Shown piece after piece: positions 7,229 through 13,778 of a stretch of 21,724 nt of DNA (position 1 is its first letter; every line of letters begins with the position of its first letter). Location of the stretch: positions 1 through 21,724 of the forward strand of contig CATYVH010000032.1 of the NCBI GenBank assembly GCA_958413765.1, read 5' to 3'. Position numbers and translations under genes: made by a program. The notes below the pieces were generated by a model. That model was not told where the DNA came from. It searched no databases and saw only the letters and a program-made list of their open reading frames with translations. The stretch is from an uncultured Collinsella sp. GTDB taxonomy: Bacteria > Actinomycetota > Coriobacteriia > Coriobacteriales > Coriobacteriaceae.

Positions 7229-7861
7229 CTATGCCGTAAGCGGCGCCGCTTCAGCGCCCCTGCGGCTCTTACTGCCTCGATCTTTCCAGAAGGGCGAAAC
7301 GGCTTTCTTCGCCCAAAGGGCAGAGAGGCGCGCGATCTGCTTGGACGCCGTCCAGGCACCGGCTCCCGCGAGGAGCGCCACACCGATGGAAGCGAATCCC
7401 ATTCCCATCGAGGTTAAAACGTACGGAACATGCCCGATAATGATGCCGTCCACGGTGAACAGGAGCCCCACCACGCCCGCGCCCCCGAATGCCGCGGCCA
7501 CGATCCACACGCAGAGCGCAAGAACCCAAATGCAGATGTAGACTGTAGCGGCAACGGCGACGAACGCGAACAGCAGCGGAATCCATACCGGAGAGCCCAC
7601 GATGGCGAGCGCCCATAGAAGCGCCGTGCTCTTGCGCTTGGTCCTCGCAATTGCGCGCGGCACGGCGGGCAGTTCGTCGAGCGTTGCCTCGGCGACCTCA
7701 CCGAGCGTGCCCATGGCGGCCACAGCCTCGGCCTCCGTCATGCCGTCCTCCATACGGTCGGCGATGGCCTCCGCGTAGAACTCCTGCGTTTCCTTTACCT
7801 GATCTGCCGGCAGGCAGGCCAGAAGCTCGCCCAGCCGGTTCAAGAACTCATCGCGCGTCAT
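7229..7861 (-). CDS. DUF1700 / HAAS-domain membrane protein
   Basis: 210 residues. The N-terminal ~70 residues are a helical domain (TRDEFLNRLGELLACLPADQ, then a short EDGMTEAEAVAAMGTLGEV) typical of DUF1700 (HAAS-type) proteins. About four hydrophobic segments follow between residues 80 and 175, then a basic tail. Such proteins are habitually encoded next to a PadR regulator and are thought to sense or transmit membrane-related signals; the molecular role is not established. ATG 7861-7859 has GGAGGGGG just upstream and lies within the padR 3' end (14-nt overlap), which indicates translational coupling. Confidence 0.88.
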   Translation of the reverse strand: MTRDEFLNRLGELLACLPADQVKETQEFYAEAIADRMEDGMTEAEAVAAMGTLGEVAEATLDELPAVPRAIARTKRKSTALLWALAIVGSPVWIPLLFAFVAVAATVYICIWVLALCVWIVAAAFGGAGVVGLLFTVDGIIIGHVPYVLTSMGMGFASIGVALLAGAGAWTASKQIARLSALWAKKAVSPFWKDRGSKSRRGAEAAPLTA

Positions 7862-8168
7862 GGTGCGCCCCCTCCACGTAACGGTAGATCTCCTGCACGG
7901 ATGGCCATTCGGCGAGGAACTCGGCGATACGCTCGCGCCCGGCGTCCGTGATGCGGTAGTACCTCCGCAGCCGCCCGTTGTGTTCGGCGGAGCGCGCGGT
8001 GATGCAGCCCGCCTTCTCCAGGCGCTTGAGCAACGGATAGAGCGTGGATTCCGTGAGTCCCATACTCGCGGGCACGTCCTTCACGATCTGATAGCCGTAG
8101 GATTCCTCGCCCGAGACGGCCGCGAGCACGCAGGCCTCGAGGAAGCCGCGCTTCATCTGTGCCTCCAT
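7848..8168 (-). CDS. PadR-family transcriptional regulator
   Basis: 106-residue winged-helix regulator. The N-terminus (MKRGFLEACVLAAVSGEESYGYQI) and the recognition helix region (STLYPLLKRLEKAGCI) are classic PadR, followed by the wing GRLRRYYRITDAGRERI. It lacks a long C-terminal dimerisation domain, as in the small PadR class. ATG 8168-8166 is chosen because AAAGGAGGTG lies 7 nt upstream. The frame stays open to 8234, but that extension runs through the promoter and operator. It heads a three-gene operon with the DUF1700 protein and the small membrane protein, and is very probably autoregulated. Confidence 0.92.
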   Translation of the reverse strand: MEAQMKRGFLEACVLAAVSGEESYGYQIVKDVPASMGLTESTLYPLLKRLEKAGCITARSAEHNGRLRRYYRITDAGRERIAEFLAEWPSVQEIYRYVEGAHHDAR

Positions 8169-8186
8169 CCGCACACCTCCTTTCGT

Positions 8187-8223
8187 AGTATACTGTGTAA
8201 CACCTACTATATGACACATAGTA
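8187..8223. promoter_or_regulatory. Probable PadR operator
   Basis: TACTAT (8205-8210) and ATAGTA (8218-8223) form a perfect inverted repeat with a 7-nt spacer, lying across the -10 and spacer. A second palindrome, AGTATACT (8187-8194), lies just downstream of the predicted start. AT-rich dyads of this spacing are usual for PadR binding. The position implies steric autorepression. Confidence 0.6.
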
Positions 8224-8234
8224 TATGATGTCAA
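8206..8234 (-). promoter_or_regulatory. Strong sigma-70-type promoter for the padR operon
   Basis: On the minus strand: -35 TTGACA (8234-8229), 17-nt spacer, -10 TATAGT (8211-8206). Predicted start is near 8199, giving a leader of about 31 nt. This is the best consensus promoter in the window. A consensus promoter fits a gene held down by its own repressor. Confidence 0.85.
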
Positions 8235-8265
8235 CAGTTGTCGTATAGGGAGTCTGGTCTGTCTG

Positions 8266-8365
8266 TCCCCTGCGGGTACTCATTGGGGACGTACTTAAAT
8301 GAGTGCCCATCGCTCAAGGTGGCACCTGGGGACGTTCCTTATGTGCCGGCACTTTGGGACACTCC
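8266..8365. repeat. Cluster of GGGGACGT-type palindromic repeats
   Basis: Contains two units related to the 6812-6881 palindrome. Unit 1: GGGTACTCATT (8274-8284) pairs with AATGAGTGCCC (8298-8308, one G-U pair) around a GGGGACGTACTT loop. Unit 2: GGCAC (8321-8325) pairs with GTGCC (8343-8347), again with GGGGACGTTCC in the loop, and overlaps the palindrome GTGCCGGCAC (8343-8352). The 284-nt gap between padR and cutC holds only these repeats and the padR promoter. Confidence 0.6.
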
Positions 8366-8452
8366 TTGTCAAGGTTTTGTTCCATCGTGCGGGTTGCTAT
8401 TTAACGTGCGACAATGCCGTGTGGAAATAGAAATGTCTTCTGGGGGCTATCT

Positions 8453-9130
8453 ATGCTGTGCGAATTTTGCGCCGAGAACTTTGAGCGAGTGCCGGCGGCC
8501 ATCGAGGCTGGTGCGGGGCGCATTGAGCTGTGTGACAACCTCGCCGTCGGTGGCACCACGCCTTCCGCCGGCGTTATAAGCGCTACAGTCAGCTACGCTC
8601 ACGAGCATGACGCGCGAGTGATGTGCATGATTCGTCCGCGTGGTGGCGACTTTCATTACAACCAGGACGAGCTGCGCATGATGGAGATGGACTTGGGCCT
8701 TGCTGTGAGCGCCGGTGTTGACGGCCTGGTCTTTGGCTGCTGCAAGCCCTGTGCCGGCGGCTGGGCGCTCGACGAGCTCACCCTCGGCGCTCTCGTTATG
8801 GCTGCGGGCTGCGCGACCGAGGAATGCAAGCGCGAGTCCCTTGACATCACCTTCCACATGGCGTTTGACCAGCTCTCGCCCGAGGCTCAGCTCGACGCCA
8901 TTGACACGCTCGCCGACTGCGGCGTCACGCGCGTCCTAACGCACGGCGGCGCTGCCGGCACGCCGATCGAGAGCAACCTGGAGCACCTGTCACGCCTTGT
9001 CGAGTACGCGGGCGACCGCCTGACCATCCTTCCCGGCGGCGGCATCTCCACGGCCAACCGCGATACCGTGGCTGCGGCACTGGGCGTCTCCGAGCTCCAT
9101 GGCACCAAGATCGTGCCGCTGGAGGCGTAG
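8453..9130 (+). CDS. cutC: CutC-family protein (copper homeostasis family)
   Basis: 225-residue TIM-barrel protein of the CutC family, cytosolic. Signatures: GAGRIELCDNLAVGGTTPSA near residue 20, MIRPRGGDFHYNQDEL, GVDGLVFGCC, ITFHMAFDQ and VTRVLTHGG, ending in LTILPGGGIS. CutC was named for copper tolerance in E. coli, but its biochemical activity is still debated. ATG 8453 is preferred, with TGGGGG 6 nt upstream; the in-frame ATG at 8414 has no ribosome binding site. Cys-rich early segment (LCEFCAENF) and GCCKPC are visible, so metal binding is conceivable. It stands alone, convergent with the transporter at 9201. No clear terminator is seen in the 70-nt gap. Confidence 0.93.
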   Translation: MLCEFCAENFERVPAAIEAGAGRIELCDNLAVGGTTPSAGVISATVSYAHEHDARVMCMIRPRGGDFHYNQDELRMMEMDLGLAVSAGVDGLVFGCCKPCAGGWALDELTLGALVMAAGCATEECKRESLDITFHMAFDQLSPEAQLDAIDTLADCGVTRVLTHGGAAGTPIESNLEHLSRLVEYAGDRLTILPGGGISTANRDTVAAALGVSELHGTKIVPLEA

Positions 9131-9200
9131 CCCGCGCTGGCTGCGTGTTCATCCCATGGCGCTTGAGTAACAAGGGGAGCCCTCGAACAAAGCGGACAAA

Positions 9201-10199
9201 CTAGCGTGCCATGGCGTTGCGACCGGCCTCGACCCGCTTGCGCTGGGCGGCGCGCTCCTCGCCGGTCAGTCGCTCAAAGAGATGTCCGATAACCGAGGCG
9301 AGCACCTGCTGAAACAGCGTTCCGCACATGACGGGAAACACGACCTCGCCGGGAAAATACTGCGTGGCGATGACGGCGCCCGAAGAGATGTTGCGCATGC
9401 CGCAGGTAAAGCACATGGTGGTCGTCTCGCTATACGGCAGGTGCAGGGCACGGGCGATCAGGACGCCGGTGATAAAGCCGCTGATGGCGAACACCAGGAT
9501 AAAGAGCGCGACTTCCAAGCGCTCAACATTCATGTGTAGCACGTACTCGCTCATAGCGGTGGAGTTGGACGCGATGACGCCCATCATCATGAACTTGCAG
9601 GCGGGCGAGAGCGCGGGAGAGAGTTTCTCGTGGCCCCAGCCGCGCGTGAGTTCATTGATGACAATACCGAGCACAGCGGGGATGGCGATCATAAAGGCCA
9701 TGTTCTGCATCATGCTCGGCACGTCGATCGAGACGGTGGCGCCCAGCAGGAGCTTGAGCGTAAGCGGAATCGTCACAGGTGAGATGACCGAGGACGTCAG
9801 GATGATGGTGAGCGCGAGCGGGCCGTTGCCGCTGAACATGCTGATCCACATAAAAGCGGTGACGGCCACGGGCACGCTGTATTCGAGCACGATGCCGCAG
9901 ACAAGGTTGGGGTTGGAGCCAAAGAATAACGATCCCATGGCATAGGCTGCGATAGGGATAAGCACCGCCGAGACGAGTAACGCCAAGACCAGGTGCAGCG
10001 GACGGCGGAACACCTCGGTTACCTGGTGAAAGGTGTTGCTGAGCGCACCCTGAAACGTCATAAAGGCAAACAGGGTGGGAACGATGGGCTTGAGTACGCC
10101 AATCTGTTGGGGAAAGAGCACGCCGAGCGCCACGCAAATCGGAACGATGACCTGCATGTGCCCCGCGAGAAACTTGCCCAGTCCAACCCATTGCTTCAT
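9201..10199 (-). CDS. Bile acid:sodium symporter (BASS) family transporter
   Basis: 332-residue membrane protein with about ten hydrophobic segments and a basic C-terminal tail (EERAAQRKRVEAGRNAMAR), which should face the cytosol. Family landmarks are EYSVPVAVTAFMWISMFSGN, then TIILTSSVISPVTIPL, and the C-terminal-half motif CFTCGMRNISSGAVIA, corresponding to the conserved 'GMRN' crossover segment of the BASS/SBF fold. The substrate may be a bile acid, pantothenate or another organic anion. Homology alone does not decide, and residence in the gut makes bile acids only a guess. ATG 10199-10197; an AAAGGGAG motif lies 12 nt upstream, slightly far. Divergent from recJ. Confidence 0.85.
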   Translation of the reverse strand: MKQWVGLGKFLAGHMQVIVPICVALGVLFPQQIGVLKPIVPTLFAFMTFQGALSNTFHQVTEVFRRPLHLVLALLVSAVLIPIAAYAMGSLFFGSNPNLVCGIVLEYSVPVAVTAFMWISMFSGNGPLALTIILTSSVISPVTIPLTLKLLLGATVSIDVPSMMQNMAFMIAIPAVLGIVINELTRGWGHEKLSPALSPACKFMMMGVIASNSTAMSEYVLHMNVERLEVALFILVFAISGFITGVLIARALHLPYSETTTMCFTCGMRNISSGAVIATQYFPGEVVFPVMCGTLFQQVLASVIGHLFERLTGEERAAQRKRVEAGRNAMAR

Positions 10200-10281
10200 A
10201 TGCGCTTGTGACTCCCTTTGCCCGTGAACCCGTTTTGAATGGATATGCTAGACGCTCGCATGCGTCCGTGCGTCAGAAACG

Positions 10282-10296
10282 CTCGAATATTTCGAG
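10282..10296. promoter_or_regulatory. Inverted repeat in the divergent intergenic region
   Basis: CTCGAA-TAT-TTCGAG is a perfect dyad between the divergent transporter gene and recJ, about 85 nt upstream of the transporter start. It could be an operator for either direction. No regulator can be named. Confidence 0.3.
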
Positions 10297-10361
10297 GCTA
10301 TTACCGGCATCGTTTACCGAAACCGCGGCGTGCTGCGGCGATTTGCGTCCGCGCTGCACGG

Positions 10362-10367
10362 TATAAT
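10362..10367 (+). promoter_or_regulatory. Consensus -10 element for recJ-rel
   Basis: A perfect TATAAT on the plus strand, about 110 nt upstream of the recJ-recQ start. No good -35 at 16-18 nt is visible (TTGCGT at 10343-10348 is too close). It is the only plausible promoter for the downstream recJ-rel genes in this gap. Confidence 0.45.
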
Positions 10368-10423
10368 AAATCCGTTCAACAGATCTGCCTGCCGAAGCGG
10401 GTATACACAGAGGACTCATCGCT

Positions 10424-10489
10424 ATGAACCGTGAGAGGTATCGCGGCGACCTGCCCCTATCGGGGGTGGGCGCCTATGTCATCGCTTAA
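10424..10489 (+). other. Possible 21-codon upstream ORF overlapping the recJ start
   Basis: ATG 10424, with GAGGA about 10 nt upstream, opens MNRERYRGDLPLSGVGAYVIA and ends at TAA 10487-10489, inside the beginning of the recJ-recQ gene in a different frame. Ribosomes finishing here would be well placed to restart at ATG 10476. Translation is not proven. It may be a coupling leader or chance. Confidence 0.25.
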
Positions 10490-13400
10490 GACGACGCATC
10501 GCTGGGCGGTCGCTCGGCAAAACCCCGAGCTCGAAAAGGAGCTTTCGGCTGGCCTGGGCATACCCGGGCTGGTGGCGCGCATTATGGTTGCGCACGGCAT
10601 TACATCCATCGAGGAAGGCCAGCTGTTTTTGACGCCTTCGCTCGATCGCGACTGGGCCGACCCACTCATTATTCCGGGCATGGCGGTCGTTGCCGACCGC
10701 GTCGAGCGCGCTATTCGCAACCACGAGCACATTGCGGTCTTTGGCGATTTTGACGTTGACGGTATTACGTCGACCTGCCTGTTGACCGAGGCACTGCGCA
10801 CGTTTGGCGCCGATGTCACGCCGTTTATTCCGCATCGCTTTGACGAGGGCTACGGTCTTTCGCGCGCGGCGCTCGACCGCGTTAACGAGCTCGCTCGCCC
10901 TCAGCTGATCGTGACCGTCGATAACGGTATTGCCGCCAAGGAAGAAGTCTCCTATCTGGAGAGCCTGGGGATTGATTTGGTGGTCACGGACCATCACGAG
11001 CCCTCCGACCAGGTGCCGCAGGGCGTGCCCCTGACCGACCCCAAGCTCGAGGACGAGGGCCCCTCGCGCGAGCTTGCCGGTGCCGGCGTGGCACTCAAGC
11101 TGGTGCAGGTCCTGGGCGAGCGTTTGGGCAAGCCGTCGTATTGGCGTTCGCTGATCGAGGTCGCGGCGCTGGGCACCGTGTCCGACATGATGCCGCTCAC
11201 GCCCGAGAATCGCGCACTGGTCGCCGAGGGCATCCAGCAGATGCGCGTGACGGCCCGTCCCGGCTATATCGCGCTTGCCGCACTTGCCAAGGCCGACCTT
11301 TCTACCATTACGGCCGACGGCCTGTCGTTTTCGCTCATCCCTCGTCTGAATGCTGCCGGCCGCATGGCTGATCCCAAGCTGGCGCTCGACCTGCTGCTTG
11401 CCCGTGATCCTATCGAAGCAAGTGCACTGGCAGCCGAGCTCGAGGAAATCAATCGCCAACGCCGTGAGATCGAGGCGGAGCTCACGCGCGATGCCATGGC
11501 GAAGGTCGAGGAGACTTATGACGGCGGGCGCGCAATCGTCGTGGGCGGCGAGGGCTGGCACGAGGGCGTCAAAGGCATCGTGGCGAGCCGCTTGACCAAT
11601 CGCTATCACGTGCCGGCGCTGCTGTTCTCGATCGAGGACGGTATCGCGCGCGGCTCTGGTCGCTCGGTGGGCAAAGTTAACCTGTTTGACGCCGTCGAGC
11701 GTTGTTCCGACCTGCTGATTCGTCGCGGCGGACATGCCGGTGCGGTGGGTGTGACCATCGAGGCATCCAAGCTCGATGAGTTCCGCCGCCGCCTTTCCGC
11801 CGTGCTATCGGAGCTTTCCGCCGAGGACTTTGAAGACACCGACGAGGTCGCCGCCACCGTCGACCTTTCCGAGCTGAATATCGAGACCATCGAGCAGATC
11901 TCCCGTCTTGAGCCGTTTGGCCAGGGCAACAAGGTGCCGCTGCTGGCTGCCGAGGGCGTGACGATGTGCGACCGCGCCGTGGTGGGCAAAACCGGCGAGC
12001 ACATGCGCTTTGTGGCGACCGATGGCGCCGCGAGTGTGCCGGCCATTATGTTCCGCGTGCCGCAAATCGATAAGCTCATCAACTGCGATAGCGCTGTCGA
12101 CTTGGTGTTCGAGGCCGTTGCCGAGCATTGGCAGGGGCGTGTGAAGCCCAAGCTCATGATCAAGGATGTTCTGGTTCGCGATACCACGCTGCCCAGCGTC
12201 GATGATCCGGCATGCGAGCTTCGTCGTGGCGTGCAGCCGGCGGATTCCGGCCTGCGCCTGGAGTCGCGTAAGCGCGAGACGCTCGCCCAGCTTTCCTATA
12301 CCGAGCTCACGCGCTCGCTTATCCATAGCTTTATCGGATCGAACCAGCCGCACCGCGCGCAGGTTGAGGCGCTCGATGCCTTGGCCGACCACCAGAGCGT
12401 CTTGGCCGTTATGGGAACGGGCCGCGGCAAGTCTCTCATCTTCCATGTACATGCTGCGCGCGAGGCTGTCCTTCGCGGACGTGCGAGCATCTTTGTCTAT
12501 CCGCTGCGCGCGCTTGTTGCCGACCAGGCCTATCACCTCTCGTCGACGATGGCAGCGCTTGGCATTGGCGTTGGCGTGCTGACCGGCGAGACCGTGGAGG
12601 CCGCACGCGATGATGTGTTCGCCGGCCTAGCTTCGGGCCGCACCGGTATCGTGCTCACGACGCCCGAGTTCCTATCTATCCACCGTGACCGCTTCGCGCG
12701 TTCGGGCCGCATCGGCTTTGTCGTTATCGATGAGGCGCACCACGCCGGCCTTGCCAAGGGCGGCGACCGCAGCGCCTATCTCGACATGCCCGATATCCTC
12801 AAAGCCCTGGGCGACCCGGTTGTTATGGCTGCGACGGCCACCGCGACGGCTCCGGTCGTGGCCGAGCTTGCCCGCATGCTGCCGATTACTCGCACGGTGG
12901 TCGACGAGACGGTGCGCGAGAACCTGCAGCTCGAGGACGACCGCGACCTTGCGAGCCGCGAGAACCGTTTGGTGTCGATCGTGGCGACGGGGGAGAAGAC
13001 CGTCATTTACGTCAATTCGCGCGACCAGTCCGTGGCGCTCGCCAAGACGTTGCGCAAGCGTGTGCCCGATTGCGCAACCCATATCGCGTTCTATAACGCG
13101 GGGCTTGCGCGCTCCGATCGCCGCCGCGTGGAGGAAGCATTCCGAGACGGAAGCCTCAGCTGCATCGTCTCGACCTCTGCCTTTGGCGAGGGTGTCAATC
13201 TGCCCGATATCCGCCATGTCGTGCTGTACCACATGCCGTTTGGCGCCATTGAGTTCAACCAGATGAGCGGGCGTGCCGGTCGTGACGGACAGCCCGCCGT
13301 GATCCACCTGCTCTATTCGTCGCGCGACGCCCGCATCAACGAGCGCCTGCTCGACTGCTACGCACCCGAGCGCGACGAACTCGTCACGCTCTATCGTGCG

Positions 13401-13763
13401 TTGCAGACCATGTGGCGCTCCAACCGCGGTAAGACCGGGGATGATTCATTCTGCGCAAGCGATATCGACATCGCGCAGATGTGCCTTGCCATCGATGCTC
13501 GCACGCCGGTCGACGAGCGCTCGGTGGAAAGTGGCCTGGGAATCTTCGAAGAGCTTGGTTTCTGTCGCATTTCGGGGTTTGACGACACCCGTCGCATCGC
13601 GATGGCCGAAAACCCCGGCCGTGTGCAATTGAGCAGGTCAATTCGCTATTTGGAGGGCTTGCGCTCGCGCATGGAGTTCTCGGCTTTCCGGAGTTGGGCG
13701 CTCGATTCGTGCGCTTCTGATATGCTAGCCAAAGTTAACCGCCCGATCGTACCGCGGGCCTAG
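10476..13763 (+). CDS. recJ: RecJ single-strand exonuclease fused to a RecQ-like helicase
   Basis: Single 1095-residue polypeptide joining two recombination enzymes. Residues 1 to ~570 are a complete RecJ 5'-3' ssDNA exonuclease: DHH motif I GDFDVDG (90-96), DNG (149-151), DHH (172-174), AALGTVSD (230-237), PRLNAAGRM (289-297), DHHA1 RRGGHAGAVG (416-425) and an OB part starting at LEPFGQGN (478-485). A ~40-residue linker follows. Residues ~605 to 1095 are a superfamily 2 helicase: Walker A GTGRGKS (647-653), PLRALVADQ, DEAH (752-755), ATATAT (786-791), STSAFGEGVNLP and QMSGRAGRDG (929-938), most like RecQ. The RecQ zinc-binding cysteines and HRDC domain are not evident. RecQ unwinding feeding RecJ digestion is the first step of the RecF pathway, so fusion would channel it. 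ATG 10476 has GGGGGTGGG upstream; a GTG at 10431 would add 15 residues. Confidence 0.93.
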   Translation: MSSLKTTHRWAVARQNPELEKELSAGLGIPGLVARIMVAHGITSIEEGQLFLTPSLDRDWADPLIIPGMAVVADRVERAIRNHEHIAVFGDFDVDGITSTCLLTEALRTFGADVTPFIPHRFDEGYGLSRAALDRVNELARPQLIVTVDNGIAAKEEVSYLESLGIDLVVTDHHEPSDQVPQGVPLTDPKLEDEGPSRELAGAGVALKLVQVLGERLGKPSYWRSLIEVAALGTVSDMMPLTPENRALVAEGIQQMRVTARPGYIALAALAKADLSTITADGLSFSLIPRLNAAGRMADPKLALDLLLARDPIEASALAAELEEINRQRREIEAELTRDAMAKVEETYDGGRAIVVGGEGWHEGVKGIVASRLTNRYHVPALLFSIEDGIARGSGRSVGKVNLFDAVERCSDLLIRRGGHAGAVGVTIEASKLDEFRRRLSAVLSELSAEDFEDTDEVAATVDLSELNIETIEQISRLEPFGQGNKVPLLAAEGVTMCDRAVVGKTGEHMRFVATDGAASVPAIMFRVPQIDKLINCDSAVDLVFEAVAEHWQGRVKPKLMIKDVLVRDTTLPSVDDPACELRRGVQPADSGLRLESRKRETLAQLSYTELTRSLIHSFIGSNQPHRAQVEALDALADHQSVLAVMGTGRGKSLIFHVHAAREAVLRGRASIFVYPLRALVADQAYHLSSTMAALGIGVGVLTGETVEAARDDVFAGLASGRTGIVLTTPEFLSIHRDRFARSGRIGFVVIDEAHHAGLAKGGDRSAYLDMPDILKALGDPVVMAATATATAPVVAELARMLPITRTVVDETVRENLQLEDDRDLASRENRLVSIVATGEKTVIYVNSRDQSVALAKTLRKRVPDCATHIAFYNAGLARSDRRRVEEAFRDGSLSCIVSTSAFGEGVNLPDIRHVVLYHMPFGAIEFNQMSGRAGRDGQPAVIHLLYSSRDARINERLLDCYAPERDELVTLYRALQTMWRSNRGKTGDDSFCASDIDIAQMCLAIDARTPVDERSVESGLGIFEELGFCRISGFDDTRRIAMAENPGRVQLSRSIRYLEGLRSRMEFSAFRSWALDSCASDMLAKVNRPIVPRA

Positions 13764-13778
13764 GGGAAGGGGACCTCG

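Noticed and set aside
8266..8365. CRISPR array
   Set aside because: The repeated units are few, imperfect, unequally spaced and internally palindromic; no cas genes are present.
8414..8452. 13-codon N-terminal extension of CutC
   Set aside because: The ATG at 8414 has no Shine-Dalgarno; ATG 8453 has one and starts at the usual family N-terminus.
10239..10427. 62-codon plus-strand frame upstream of recJ
   Set aside because: No ribosome binding site, Arg-rich random composition, and it runs through the TATAAT promoter element.
10479..11735. 418-codon minus-strand frame inside the recJ half
   Set aside because: Antisense to the conserved DHH domain; no ribosome binding site or recognisable motif.
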